From DASSCW01 sp036556695 (GTDB lineage Bacteria > Chloroflexota > Limnocylindria > QHBO01): a stretch of DNA of 46,975 nt. A program made the translations under genes and the position numbers. The DNA is taken from the NCBI GenBank assembly GCA_036556695.1, contig DATBIY010000121.1:1-46975 (forward strand), given 5' to 3'. The notes under the pieces are model-generated. The model ran no database searches. It was not told where the DNA came from and saw nothing but the letters and a program-made list of their open reading frames with translations. This document shows, piece after piece, positions 1 to 7,875 of the stretch (position 1 is its first letter; each line of letters begins with the position of its first letter).

Positions 1-434
1 CGCGGCGGCAGCTCGTCGTCCGGGTGCGCGTCCATGGTGGCCTCGATGTCGGCCAGCATCTCCGGCGCGGCGGCGCCGCCGGTATCGGCCTTGACCTTGA
101 AGCCGTTGTCGGTCCACGGGTTGTGGCTGGCGGTGATCACGATGCCGGCACCCGCGCCCATCTCCCGCGTGAAGAAGGAGCCCACCTGGGTGGGGACCGC
201 CTCGGGCGGCACGAAGGAGCGGATCTCGTGGGCGGCCAGCACCTCGACGCAGGCGCGCGCGAAGTGCTCACTGGCGAAGCGACGGTCGTGGCAGATGACC
301 ACGCCGCGGTCCTCGGATCCGATGGAGTGGAGGTACTCGGCCACGCCCCGGGCGCAGCGGCGGACGTTGTGGAAGGTGTAGTCCTCGGCAATGGCCGCGC
401 GCCAGCCATCGGTCCCGAACTTGATCTTTGTCAC
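1..434 (-). CDS. Phosphoglucomutase/phosphomannomutase family protein, N-terminal part (runs off the window)
   Basis: Partial gene; only about the first 144 residues are present. It would interconvert hexose-1- and hexose-6-phosphates, and next to manC it probably supplies mannose-1-phosphate. The protein begins VTKIKFGTDGWRA, the usual opening of the family, and carries the catalytic phosphoserine motif TASHNP near residue 97. The GTG start at 434 gives this expected N-terminus. There is no clear Shine-Dalgarno site; a TACCAT hexamer at 444-449 would start transcription about 3 nt before the GTG. It is the last visible gene of a minus-strand run headed by metK. Phosphomannomutase versus phosphoglucomutase cannot be decided from this fragment. 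Confidence 0.9.
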   Translation of the reverse strand, partial: MTKIKFGTDGWRAAIAEDYTFHNVRRCARGVAEYLHSIGSEDRGVVICHDRRFASEHFARACVEVLAAHEIRSFVPPEAVPTQVGSFFTREMGAGAGIVITASHNPWTDNGFKVKADTGGAAAPEMLADIEATMDAHPDDELPP

Positions 435-443
435 GTGCCCCAG

Positions 444-449
444 ATGGTA
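444..449 (-). promoter_or_regulatory. -10 hexamer TACCAT for the phosphohexomutase gene
   Basis: The hexamer reads TACCAT on the minus strand and is followed by 9 bases and then GTG. The predicted start of transcription lies 3 nt before the start codon, a near-leaderless arrangement. No convincing -35 is visible. Confidence 0.4.
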
Positions 450-493
450 GCCGCAGCGGCCGATCCGGCACAGTCAGAGCGGCTGCGAGCGGC

Positions 494-1180
494 TCAGCCG
501 CCCATGCGCGCGTCGGCTAAGCCCTGGATGCGCTCCAGCTCGGCCTGCAGCTCGACGAGGCGCGGCTTGATGCGGTCGCGCTCCGCCAGGCCAATGGGCG
601 TGCCCTCGTAGACCTGCAGCCGGCCGAAGGGCAGGGCCACGATCATGCGATCCCAGCGGCCGCCCAGCCGCAGAGTCGGTCGCGAGGCCACGGCCCAGGG
701 CTGGATCGGCAGCCCCGACTCACGGGCCACGATCAGCACCCCCGGCTTCGCCACCCGGTACGGGCCGAAGGGGCCGTCGCAGCTGATCACCAGCGTGCGG
801 CCCTCGCGGCCGATCCGGGCCATCTCGCGCGACAGCGAGGTGGCCTCACCCCGGGTCGCGGCGCCCTCGTCCGGCAGGGTCACCACGTCGGCCCCCATCG
901 AGCGCAGCATGGTGTTCATCACGATGCCGCGGAAGCCGCGGGTACTGAAGACCACCGGATGCCGATCGCGCCGCAGCTTCCACGCCGCGATGGCCGAGAC
1001 CAGGTTCGACTCGTGCCAGATGGCGAAGATCGCCTGGCCCTGGTTGATCGTGTCGCCGCTGATGTGCGCGGTGCGAGCCACCAGCCTGACGTAGAGCGCC
1101 AGCGCGTGGCCGAAGAAGCGAGCCAGCCAGGCGAAGCGGACACGTCCCTCCGGCGCCGACAGGCGCGAGGCGGTGGACAT
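494..1180 (-). CDS. Lysophospholipid acyltransferase family protein (DUF374)
   Basis: A 228-residue protein of the DUF374 family, related to acyltransferases that add acyl chains to lipid A or glycerolipids at the inner membrane. Visible family blocks are IWHESNLVSA near residue 53, STRGFRGIVM near 79 and the strongly conserved ISCDGPFGPYRVAKPG near 132. The length fits DUF374. It starts 4 bases after the manC stop and is followed by the hexose mutase gene, so it probably belongs to the same transcript and may act in envelope glycolipid synthesis. The substrate cannot be told from sequence. Confidence 0.85.
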   Translation of the reverse strand: MSTASRLSAPEGRVRFAWLARFFGHALALYVRLVARTAHISGDTINQGQAIFAIWHESNLVSAIAAWKLRRDRHPVVFSTRGFRGIVMNTMLRSMGADVVTLPDEGAATRGEATSLSREMARIGREGRTLVISCDGPFGPYRVAKPGVLIVARESGLPIQPWAVASRPTLRLGGRWDRMIVALPFGRLQVYEGTPIGLAERDRIKPRLVELQAELERIQGLADARMGG

Positions 1181-1184
1181 CGGC

Positions 1185-2255
1185 TCAGAGATACTGGTCG
1201 CCGGTGGCCGACTTGATCTCGTCGAGCACCTGCTTGATCTCCTCGGCCCGATCGGCGGCGCAGACCAGCAGCGCGTCTGGCGTGTCGACGATGATCACGT
1301 CTTCCAGGCCGACCGTCACCACCAGGCGCTCGCCGCCGTGCACCAGCACGTTGCGGCTGCCACGGTCGAGGTGGCGTCCCGACGCTACCAGCGAGGATCC
1401 GCTCTGGCCGGTCAGGGCCTCCAGCAGGGCGGACCACGAGCCGATATCGCTCCAGCCCGCCTCGAGCGGCACCACCGCCACCCGACCCTCCGCGGCCGCC
1501 GCCTCGGCGACACCTGCGTCGATCTGGACGGCGGGAATCGGCTCAAGGATGTCGCGCACGTCGCTCATCCAGCCCGGAGTGCGGTGCAGCGCCGCGATGC
1601 GGTCCAGGGCGGCGGCAAGCCCCGGCTGAAAGCGCTCCAGCGCCTGGCGGTAGGCGTACACCCGCCACACGAATATGCCGGCGTTCCACAGGTAGCCACC
1701 CTCCTCCAGGAAGGCTGCCGCCCGATCGGCGTCCGGCTTCTCGACGAAGCGCTCGACCAGCGCGGTCTCGACGTTCGAATGCAGGCGTTCCCCGACCTTG
1801 ATGTAGCCGTAGCCGGTGGCCGCGTGCTTGGGCGGCACGCCCAGCGTCACCAGGTAGCCGCGCTCAGCTGCGGTGATCGCCTGGCGGATCGCCTCCTCGA
1901 ACGCGGCCTCGTCGGCCACGTGGTGGTCGGCCGGCAGGACCAGCGCCACCTCGTCCGACTCGCGGCGCGCCAGCACCGTTGCCAGGCCGGCAGCCACTGC
2001 CGTGGACCTGGCCAGCGGCTCACCCAGCACGTTGTCCTCCGGGAGCTGCGGCAGCTGCTCCTGGGTCGGCCGCACGTGGGCCTGCGAGGTGATGACGAAG
2101 ATGTCGTGTGGCTTCAGCAGGCCGCCCAGCCGTGCCACCGTCTGCTGCAGCAGGCTCGTCTCGCCGGTCAGCGCCAGCAGCTGCTTCGGGGAGCGGCGGC
2201 GCGACAGCGGCCACAGCCGCGTGCCCACGCCGCCGGCCATCACGATGGCGAACAT
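1185..2255 (-). CDS. manC: Mannose-1-phosphate guanylyltransferase
   Basis: A 356-residue nucleotidyltransferase that forms GDP-mannose from mannose-1-phosphate and GTP. The N-terminus MFAIVMAGGVGTRLWPLSRR holds the signature nucleotide-binding loop with its lysine (SPKQLL) just after. VLPADHHV near residue 105, a FVEKPD block near 168 and GYLWNAGIFVW near 186 are typical. The C-terminal beta-helix region follows, with no isomerase domain. The ATG at 2255 is chosen because it gives the canonical N-terminus; the open frame continues much further upstream through proC, which is spurious. A TACGGT hexamer 7 bases before the ATG suggests a leaderless internal promoter. Confidence 0.95.
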   Translation of the reverse strand: MFAIVMAGGVGTRLWPLSRRRSPKQLLALTGETSLLQQTVARLGGLLKPHDIFVITSQAHVRPTQEQLPQLPEDNVLGEPLARSTAVAAGLATVLARRESDEVALVLPADHHVADEAAFEEAIRQAITAAERGYLVTLGVPPKHAATGYGYIKVGERLHSNVETALVERFVEKPDADRAAAFLEEGGYLWNAGIFVWRVYAYRQALERFQPGLAAALDRIAALHRTPGWMSDVRDILEPIPAVQIDAGVAEAAAAEGRVAVVPLEAGWSDIGSWSALLEALTGQSGSSLVASGRHLDRGSRNVLVHGGERLVVTVGLEDVIIVDTPDALLVCAADRAEEIKQVLDEIKSATGDQYL

Positions 2256-2262
2256 CGGTGTG

Positions 2263-2268
2263 ACCGTA
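2263..2268 (-). promoter_or_regulatory. -10 hexamer TACGGT for manC (leaderless)
   Basis: TACGGT on the minus strand is followed by 7 bases and then the manC ATG, so the transcript would begin 1 nt before the start codon. No Shine-Dalgarno site is present in the 26-bp gap after proC. Confidence 0.45.
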
Positions 2269-2281
2269 CCACCAGCGGCCC

Positions 2282-3142
2282 TCAGGTCGCGGGCGATCTC
2301 TCCCCGCCCACCTCGTCCTCCAGGCGTGCCCCGAGCTCCAGGGTGCGGCGGTAAGCGGCCCACACGGCGTCGCTGAGCACCGTCCGCAGGCGGCCCTTCT
2401 CCAGCTCGTAGATGGCGGCCGCGCTCGTCCCGCCGGGCGAGGTCACCAGGTTGCGCAGTTGCGCCGGATGCAGCCCGGAGGCGGAGGCGTATTCGGCCGA
2501 GCCGATCAGGGTCTCGACCACCAGGTCGTGCGCCAGCTCGCGCGGGAAGCCCATGTGCACGCCGGCGTCGATGAGCGCCTCCATCACCGCGAACAGGTAG
2601 GTCGGACCCGTCCCCGACAGCGCGGTGGCCATGGCCACGAACGTCTGGTCGGCCACCTCCTTCTCGGAGCCGATCGCTCGCAGCACGGATCGCGCAAGGC
2701 CCTTCTGGGCTCGCGTGCAGGCCGATGACGCTGCCCAGACCGTGATCCCACGCCGGATCTGGGCCGGCGTGTTCGGCATGGCGCGCACCACCGCCGCGTG
2801 GCCCATGCCGGTCGTCAGGGCATGAAGGGTCACCCCGGCCACGATGGACAGCACCACCTGGCGGTCCGCAAGCTTCGGGCCGATCTCCTGCATCACGCCA
2901 CGGACCATCTGCGGCTTCACGGCCAGCACCACGATCTCGGCGTCCGGCACCGCGTCGGCGTTGCGCGCCACCATGCGGATGCCGTGCTGGCGGCCGAGCG
3001 CCTCTCGCCGCTCCCGGCGCGGGTGCGACGCCACCAGATTGCGCGCCACAACGGCGTTGTCGGCGAGGAGGCCGGCGATCATTGCCTCGGCCATCACGCC
3101 CGCCCCCACGATCGCCACGCGTGGCCCACGCTTCGCGTTCAC
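2282..3142 (-). CDS. proC: Pyrroline-5-carboxylate reductase
   Basis: A 286-residue cytosolic enzyme that performs the last step of proline synthesis, NAD(P)H-dependent reduction of pyrroline-5-carboxylate. The N-terminal Rossmann motif VAIVGAGVMAEAMI is clear. VLAVKPQ near residue 73, RAMPNTPAQI near 120 and the C-terminal family signature around ALSGTGPTYLFAVMEALIDA with SPGGTSAAAI near 234 follow in order. The start overlaps the stop of the preceding TPR-like gene by 4 bases, indicating translational coupling. The length is slightly above the usual 270. Confidence 0.96.
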   Translation of the reverse strand: MNAKRGPRVAIVGAGVMAEAMIAGLLADNAVVARNLVASHPRRERREALGRQHGIRMVARNADAVPDAEIVVLAVKPQMVRGVMQEIGPKLADRQVVLSIVAGVTLHALTTGMGHAAVVRAMPNTPAQIRRGITVWAASSACTRAQKGLARSVLRAIGSEKEVADQTFVAMATALSGTGPTYLFAVMEALIDAGVHMGFPRELAHDLVVETLIGSAEYASASGLHPAQLRNLVTSPGGTSAAAIYELEKGRLRTVLSDAVWAAYRRTLELGARLEDEVGGERSPAT

Positions 3143-3756
3143 CCGACCTCCTTCTCCTGCCCGCGGAGGTCACGTGCCGCCTGCAGCTGTTCGGCCGGCG
3201 CGCCGGCGCGCATCAGCAGATCGAGGGCGATGGCCGCGAGCCGGCGCGCGACCGTGACGTCGGAGAGGTCCATGGCGGCGCGGCCCATGCCCAGCGCCGC
3301 GAGCCCCTGCTCCTGCTCCGCGCCGATGTCGCGCGCCTCGGCGATGGCCTCGGCGTAGTAGCGGCGCGCGCTTGCCGGGTCGCCGGCGGCCACGCGCAGG
3401 TCACCGATCAGCCGTGCAGTGCGCGTCGCCTCCAACTCCATGCCGGCGCGCTCGTAATGCCACAGCGCGCGGTGGCCCCAGATGTCCGCCGGCCACCACT
3501 CGCCGGCGGTCGTGGCACGCTGCATCGCCCGGCTGGCCTCCTCGCCCGCTGACGCGTGGTCGCCTGCATCATCCGCCGCCAGGTAGGGGGCGGCCAGCGG
3601 GTCGCGCTGCAGGGCGAGCGGCAGAGGGCGGAGGGCGGTGCGCTGCGATGCGGGTGCGGCGCCGAGCCACGCGGAGATGCGCTGACGGATGCGCGCCAGG
3701 GCACTCGGCGGCGGCTCTCCCCAGCGCGGCGGCCTGCGAAGAGCGGGCGGCTGCAT
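3139..3756 (-). CDS. TPR-like helical protein of unknown function
   Basis: A 205-residue protein I do not recognise by name. After a basic, proline-rich N-terminus (about 40 residues) it is all helical and alanine-rich, with repeat-like segments such as GDPASARRYYAEAIAEARDI near residue 124 and a similar one 40 residues later, resembling degenerate tetratricopeptide repeats. No signal peptide or membrane segment is seen. It sits between metK (8-bp gap) and proC (4-bp overlap), so it is cotranscribed. A GAGG site lies 7 bases before the ATG. A scaffold or interaction role is likely, but its partner is unknown. Confidence 0.6.
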   Translation of the reverse strand: MQPPALRRPPRWGEPPPSALARIRQRISAWLGAAPASQRTALRPLPLALQRDPLAAPYLAADDAGDHASAGEEASRAMQRATTAGEWWPADIWGHRALWHYERAGMELEATRTARLIGDLRVAAGDPASARRYYAEAIAEARDIGAEQEQGLAALGMGRAAMDLSDVTVARRLAAIALDLLMRAGAPAEQLQAARDLRGQEKEVG

Positions 3757-3764
3757 GGCGTTCC

Positions 3765-4982
3765 TCAGGCGGGCAGGGTGGCCTCACCGCGCACGCCCGA
3801 CGCGTCGCGGAGGAGCCGGGCGCGGTCAGTCCGCTCCCACGGCAGGTCCAGGTCGCTGCGGCCGAAATGGCCGTATGCCGCGGTGGGCCGATAGATCGGC
3901 CGCCGAAGGTCGAGCGTCTCGATGATCGCGCCCGGCCGCAGGTCGAAGTGCTCGCCGATGAGGGCGGCGATCCGCTCGTCGGGGATGCGGCCGGTGCCGA
4001 AGGTCTCCACGTTCACCGCCAGCGGCCGGGCGACGCCGATGGCGTACGCCAGCTGCAGCTCGAAGCGGCGCGCCAGGCCGGCGGCGACGACGTTCTTGGC
4101 CACGTAGCGCGCCACGTAGGCGCCGGAACGGTCGACCTTGGTCGGGTCCTTGCCGCTGAAGCTGCCGCCGCCGTGGCGCGCCATGCCGCCGTAGGTGTCG
4201 ACGATGATCTTGCGGCCCGACAGGCCGCTGTCGCCCATCGGCCCGCCGATCACGAAGCGGCCGGTGGGGTTCACCAGGAAGCGGGTCTCGCCGTCCAGCA
4301 GCTCTCCCGGAATGGCTCGGCGGATGACGACGTCACGCACCGCCTCGGCCAGCGCGTCCGATGCCACGTCCGGATCGTGCTGGGTGCTGACCACCACCGT
4401 TGCCACGCGGCGCGGGCGGCCATCGGCGTCGTATTCGACGGTGACCTGGCTCTTGCCGTCGGGGCGCAGGAACGGCAGCGACCCGTCCTTGCGCACCTCG
4501 GCCAGCCGTCGGGCGACCTGGTGCGCCAGCTGGATCGGCATCGGCATCAGCTCCGGCGTCTCGTCGCTGGCGTAGCCGAACATCATTCCCTGGTCGCCGG
4601 CGCCCAGCTCGTCCGGGTCGCGGCCCTCCTTGGCCTCCAGGGCGTGGTCCACGCCCATGGCGATGTCGGGCGACTGCTCCTTGATCGCGACCAGCGTGCC
4701 GCAGGTCTCGTAGTCGAACCCCAGGCTGCTGTCGGTGTAGCCGATCTCCTGCACGGTGTGCCGCACCACGCTCTGCACGTCGCAGTACGCCTCGGTGCTC
4801 AGCTCTCCCAGGACGAGCACCAGCCCGGTGGTGGCCGTGACCTCGATCGCCGCCCTGGCGGCCGGATCGCGGCCCAGGACGTCGTCGAGCACCGCATCGG
4901 CCACGGCGTCGCACAGCTTGTCCGGATGGCCCTCGGTGACCGATTCGGAGGTGAAGGGAATGCGCCGATTGGGGTCTGGCAT
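3765..4982 (-). CDS. metK: S-adenosylmethionine synthetase
   Basis: A 405-residue cytosolic enzyme making S-adenosylmethionine from ATP and methionine. FTSESVTEGHPDKLCD near residue 9 is the N-terminal signature; GAGDQGMMFGYA near 122 is the methionine/ATP-binding motif, and GGGSFSGKDPTKVDRS near 271 is the phosphate-binding loop. The ATG at 4982 gives the usual N-terminus, although the frame is open far upstream. There is no ribosome binding site: TACACT at 4990-4995 ends 7 bases before the ATG, so the mRNA is probably leaderless. It heads the minus-strand group metK-TPR-proC-manC-DUF374-hexose mutase and diverges from the MFS gene. Confidence 0.97.
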   Translation of the reverse strand: MPDPNRRIPFTSESVTEGHPDKLCDAVADAVLDDVLGRDPAARAAIEVTATTGLVLVLGELSTEAYCDVQSVVRHTVQEIGYTDSSLGFDYETCGTLVAIKEQSPDIAMGVDHALEAKEGRDPDELGAGDQGMMFGYASDETPELMPMPIQLAHQVARRLAEVRKDGSLPFLRPDGKSQVTVEYDADGRPRRVATVVVSTQHDPDVASDALAEAVRDVVIRRAIPGELLDGETRFLVNPTGRFVIGGPMGDSGLSGRKIIVDTYGGMARHGGGSFSGKDPTKVDRSGAYVARYVAKNVVAAGLARRFELQLAYAIGVARPLAVNVETFGTGRIPDERIAALIGEHFDLRPGAIIETLDLRRPIYRPTAAYGHFGRSDLDLPWERTDRARLLRDASGVRGEATLPA

Positions 4983-4989
4983 CGGTCCG

Positions 4990-4995
4990 AGTGTA
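4990..4995 (-). promoter_or_regulatory. -10 hexamer TACACT for metK (leaderless)
   Basis: TACACT on the minus strand is followed by 7 bases and the ATG, placing +1 one nucleotide before the start codon. The whole gap to the divergent MFS start is only 48 bp, so it must hold both promoters. Confidence 0.5.
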
Positions 4996-5015
4996 GCGCG
5001 GGGTCCCGCGGCGGA

Positions 5016-5021
5016 TATGCT
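5016..5021 (+). promoter_or_regulatory. -10 hexamer TATGCT for the MFS gene (near-leaderless)
   Basis: TATGCT is followed by 9 bases and then GTG at 5031; predicted +1 is about 3 nt before the start. It lies back to back with the metK hexamer. Confidence 0.45.
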
Positions 5022-5030
5022 GCGCCGATC

Positions 5031-6353
5031 GTGAGGCGCCCATCGTCGCCCCTCTGGAGCAACGGCGCGTTCCTCCGCCTGTGGACCGGCCGCACCATCT
5101 CGATCTTCGGGTCGCTGATCACGCGGATGGCGCTGCCGTTCGTCGCCATCCTGGTGCTCGACGCGGGCGCAGTGGAGGTCGCCTTCCTGCGCACCGTGGA
5201 CCTGGCAGCCGCGCTGGTGTTCGGCCTCTTCGCCGGTGCCTGGGTCGATCGCCTGCGGCGCAGGCCCATCCTCATCTGGTCCGACCTGATCCGCGCCGTC
5301 CTGCTGCTCTCGATCCCGGCCGCCTACGTGCTTGGAGCCCTTACGCTGTTGCAGCTCTTCGTGGTGACGATCGTGGCGGCGACCCTGACGGTTTTCGCCG
5401 ATGCCGCAGACAACGCATACCTGCCCACCATTGTCGGGCGCGACGAACTTGTTCCGGCAAATGGCGCGCTGGCCGCCAGCGGCTCGGCCGCCGAGTTTAC
5501 CGGCTTCGGGATCAGCGGCTTCCTGGTGCAGGTGCTCACCGCGCCGATCGCGATGCTGGTCGACGCGATCACCTTCGTCGTCTCGGCCATCCTGATCGCG
5601 ACCATCCGGCGTCCCGAGCCGCCGCCGCCGCGGGTCGAAGAGCGCGAGCCGGTGCTCGACGAGATCCGTGCCGGGCTGCGCATCACCTTCGGCGACCCGA
5701 CGCTGCGCGCCTTCGCCCTGGCCCAGATGGCGCAGTCGGCGATGTGGGGCGTCTTCGGCGCAATCTGGATCCTGTTCGCCGTCCGGGACCTGGCGCTCGG
5801 CCCAGCGGCCATCGGCCTGATTGCCGGGGTCGGCGGCCTGGGCTCGTTTGCCGGCGCCATCGTCGCCAACCGATCGACCCGGCGCTGGGGCGTCGGGCCG
5901 GTCTCCATCGTGGCGATGCTGCTGGCGGCGTTCGGCAACCTGCTGATCCCGCTGGCGCCGGCCGGCGCACCGCTGCTGGCGGCGGCATTCCTGTGCGGGC
6001 AGCAGCTGATCGGCGACGGGGGCGTGACCCTGTACGACGTGACCGAGGCATCGGTGCGGCAGTCGTTCGTCCACGACCGCGCGTTGGGCCGCGTGGGCGC
6101 GTCGTTTACCGTGTCATCCGGCATGGTGCAGCTGGCCGCCGGCATCGCGGCCGGCCTGGCGGCCGAGGTCATCGGGCTGCGCAATGCCGCGTTCCTGGCG
6201 CCGCTGGGGGCGCTGGCAGCCGCCGGCGCGCTGTGGTTCTCGCCGGTGCGCCAGCTGCGCGAGCTGCCGTCAGAGCCGCTGCACGGGCCGCCGGCGCTGC
6301 GCGCTGCCGAGGCGGTGGTCGAGTTCTCGCGCGACGAGCCGATCGGCGGCTAG
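5031..6353 (+). CDS. MFS transporter (MFS_3/enterobactin-exporter-like)
   Basis: A 440-residue integral membrane protein of the major facilitator superfamily. It opens WSNGAFLRLWTGRTISIFGSL, the usual start of the macrolide/enterobactin exporter branch, and contains about 10-12 hydrophobic helices. The cytoplasmic loop DRLRRRPILIWSDLIRA near residue 68 is the conserved motif between helices 2 and 3. A charged central loop (about 200-215, PPPPRVEEREP) separates the halves. The GTG at 5031 is chosen because it directly precedes this N-terminus and follows a TATGCT -10; upstream sequence in frame overlaps metK. Substrate unknown, probably export of a small molecule or drug. Confidence 0.9.
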   Translation: MRRPSSPLWSNGAFLRLWTGRTISIFGSLITRMALPFVAILVLDAGAVEVAFLRTVDLAAALVFGLFAGAWVDRLRRRPILIWSDLIRAVLLLSIPAAYVLGALTLLQLFVVTIVAATLTVFADAADNAYLPTIVGRDELVPANGALAASGSAAEFTGFGISGFLVQVLTAPIAMLVDAITFVVSAILIATIRRPEPPPPRVEEREPVLDEIRAGLRITFGDPTLRAFALAQMAQSAMWGVFGAIWILFAVRDLALGPAAIGLIAGVGGLGSFAGAIVANRSTRRWGVGPVSIVAMLLAAFGNLLIPLAPAGAPLLAAAFLCGQQLIGDGGVTLYDVTEASVRQSFVHDRALGRVGASFTVSSGMVQLAAGIAAGLAAEVIGLRNAAFLAPLGALAAAGALWFSPVRQLRELPSEPLHGPPALRAAEAVVEFSRDEPIGG

Positions 6354-6369
6354 CTGCCCGCTGGAACGA

Positions 6370-6404
6370 GAGAGGGCCGTCGGACCAGGTCCGACGGCCT
6401 TCTC
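6370..6404. terminator. Bidirectional terminator hairpin between MFS and PD40 genes
   Basis: An 11-bp perfect stem GGCCGTCGGAC (6375-6385), loop CAG, and its complement (6389-6399), extended by GAGAG/TTCTC on the flanks to about 16 bp with one G-U pair. It lies between two convergent genes and could stop transcription from both sides. Confidence 0.8.
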
Positions 6405-6419
6405 GCTGGCTTGGGTGGC

Positions 6420-7364
6420 TCAGTCGCCTGATCTCGTGCTGACATAGATGTCCGAGACCACGCCGCGCCCGAAGTACAGGCGCTTGCCGTCCCGCGAGAG
6501 CGACGGCCGCGACTCCGGCTCCGCGGTGTTCACCGCGTCGACCGGTACGGGCGTCGACCACAGTCCAGTCGAGCTGTTGAGCGTGGCGGTCCAGATGTCC
6601 ATGTTCCCGCCGCGGCTTGAGGCGAACACGACCTCCCTGCCGTTGGCGCTCACGTTGGGCATCTGGTCCACGGCCGAGCTGTTCAGCTCGGTCACGGGCT
6701 GCGGTGCCTCGTACCGTCCGTCGTCGCCAAGGCGGCTACGGTAGATGTCGGGGTTGCCACTGCTCCCCGTGCTCGAGAAGTACAGGTATGTCCCGCATGA
6801 CGTCTCGACCAGCGACGGTCCGAATTCCCCGCCGGCGAGATTCGGACCTGTTCCGTCGGCGGCACAGCCAAGGTGCTGCGGAGCCGTGAACGAGCCGTCA
6901 TGACGTTGGCGGGTGATGTAGATGTCGCCAACCGGAGGCGTCATTCCGGGGGTCGCGCCGCAGGCCGGGCGATCCGACACGAAGAGCAGCCATCCGCCAC
7001 CCAGCGGCGTGGGGCAGAACTCCTGATCGGCAGTGTTGATCGCCGAGCCCAGGTTCTGCATCGGCCCGAAGGCCTCGTGCTTGTTCTTCCGATTGGCCAC
7101 CCAGATGTCGTTCTTTCCGAACCCGCCCGGGCGTGTCGAGGCGATGAACAGCTGCTTCCCGTTCGGCGACTCGATGGGGCAGCCGTCGGCCGCGGTGGAG
7201 TTCACCTCGGTCACTGGCACCGGCGTGCGCCATTCGCCGTAGCTCTTTGCGGCGACCGGGAAAGCGCTTGCGGTCATGAGCACGAGGACGCCGATGACGG
7301 ATGTCAGGGAGCGCAGCGTGCGGGAGCGTGACCCGGACGCCCGGGCCAAGAAGTGCGGAGTCAT
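6420..7364 (-). CDS. Secreted WD40-like (PD40) beta-propeller protein
   Basis: A 314-residue exported protein. Residues 1-39 look like a signal peptide: basic start, hydrophobic core LTSVIGVLVLMTASAF, and an AKS cleavage region. The rest is a series of TolB/PD40-type blades: DGCPIESPNGKQLFIAS near residue 60, a GDIYIT blade near 146, GEFGPSLVETSCGTYLYFSS near 180, and PSLSRDGKRLYFGR at the end. Several cysteines could form disulfides. The ligand is unknown. An AGAAGG-type site precedes the ATG, but it is part of a 10-bp inverted repeat that could hide it in the mRNA. Confidence 0.85.
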   Translation of the reverse strand: MTPHFLARASGSRSRTLRSLTSVIGVLVLMTASAFPVAAKSYGEWRTPVPVTEVNSTAADGCPIESPNGKQLFIASTRPGGFGKNDIWVANRKNKHEAFGPMQNLGSAINTADQEFCPTPLGGGWLLFVSDRPACGATPGMTPPVGDIYITRQRHDGSFTAPQHLGCAADGTGPNLAGGEFGPSLVETSCGTYLYFSSTGSSGNPDIYRSRLGDDGRYEAPQPVTELNSSAVDQMPNVSANGREVVFASSRGGNMDIWTATLNSSTGLWSTPVPVDAVNTAEPESRPSLSRDGKRLYFGRGVVSDIYVSTRSGD

Positions 7365-7367
7365 GGT

Positions 7368-7421
7368 CCTTCTCCATCTGCAAAACGGGCGGGACGCCTG
7401 CCCGCGCCTTCATGGAGAAGG
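7368..7421 (-). promoter_or_regulatory. Leader hairpin that would sequester the PD40 ribosome binding site
   Basis: CCTTCTCCAT (7368-7377) and ATGGAGAAGG (7412-7421) are perfect complements. On the minus-strand mRNA the 3' arm is the Shine-Dalgarno site itself, 3 bases before the ATG. A second 5-bp hairpin (CGGGC 7386-7390 with GCCCG 7400-7404) is nested in the loop. The structure could control translation. Confidence 0.5.
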
Positions 7422-7425
7422 TGGT

Positions 7426-7463
7426 CCTAAGGTTGCCCGGGACGCATCGTCACCGTCCTTAGG
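7426..7463. promoter_or_regulatory. Inverted pair of CCTTAGG motifs upstream of the PD40 gene
   Basis: CCTAAGG at 7426-7432 and its complement CCTTAGG at 7457-7463 face each other, with centres 31 bp apart, about three helical turns. Related sites occur before the regulator gene at 8198-8203 and 8221-8227, so they may be binding sites of one regulator. Confidence 0.3.
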
Positions 7464-7497
7464 AGATGGTTGTTCTTTTCCTCATTTCTTTCGAGGG

Positions 7498-7857
7498 TCA
7501 GACGGTGAAGAGCGGCGTGCCATCGACCATCTCGGCGACGAAATCCGCGGCTGAGATGATCCGCGCTCCGTCGATCAGATCGTCATCGGTGATCCCGCGA
7601 GGCTTCGTGCATGCCCCGCAGGCCCAGACCTGCCCCCCGCTGGCCAGGAGGGAGTCGAGCACCTCACGCAGCGGCGGCATGCCCGGGTGGTGGATGTCGT
7701 CCGCGTAGCCCTTCGTCGCCAGCCACACGCCCTCGATCGTCAGCAGGACGATTGCCTCCTGGTCGGCCGATGCGGCGACATTGGCGGCGATGAACGGCAG
7801 CGTCGCTCGCTCCGGGTCATCGCGACCGTGGGTCGCATGCGACATGAATTTGCCCAT
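7498..7857 (-). CDS. DsrE family protein
   Basis: A 119-residue cytosolic protein of the DsrE/DsrF-like fold, a family involved in sulfur relay or persulfide transfer. Typical features are the small N-terminal helix region, LLTIEGVWLATKGYADD near residue 39, and the cysteine-bearing segment GGQVWACGACTKPRGI near 74, whose cysteines are in the position of the family's active cysteine. It follows the TusA-like gene by 18 bp with a GGAGG site about 10 bases before ATG, so the pair is one operon. The sulfur donor and acceptor are unknown. Confidence 0.85.
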   Translation of the reverse strand: MGKFMSHATHGRDDPERATLPFIAANVAASADQEAIVLLTIEGVWLATKGYADDIHHPGMPPLREVLDSLLASGGQVWACGACTKPRGITDDDLIDGARIISAADFVAEMVDGTPLFTV

Positions 7858-7875
7858 GTTCTCAAGTCCTCCGGG

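Noticed and set aside
24..611. Long plus-strand open frame at the left edge
   Set aside because: It lies opposite the phosphohexomutase and DUF374 genes; its translation is Gly/Ala/Arg-rich without any domain, as expected for a shadow in high-GC DNA.
1185..3173. A single 662-residue minus-strand protein covering manC and proC sequence
   Set aside because: Only the part from 2255 matches manC. The upstream part is proC in the wrong frame, so the extension is chance openness.
3372..5030. N-terminal extension of the MFS protein over metK
   Set aside because: The segment is antisense to metK and has no membrane helices; the transporter begins at the GTG at 5031.
4983..5030. SAM riboswitch before metK
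   Set aside because: The gap to the divergent gene is 48 bp and a -10 sits next to the ATG, so there is no room for a SAM-binding leader.
6898..7413. Alternative frame starting upstream of the PD40 gene
   Set aside because: It overlaps the signal peptide and propeller in another frame and shows no domain; its start is within the leader hairpin.
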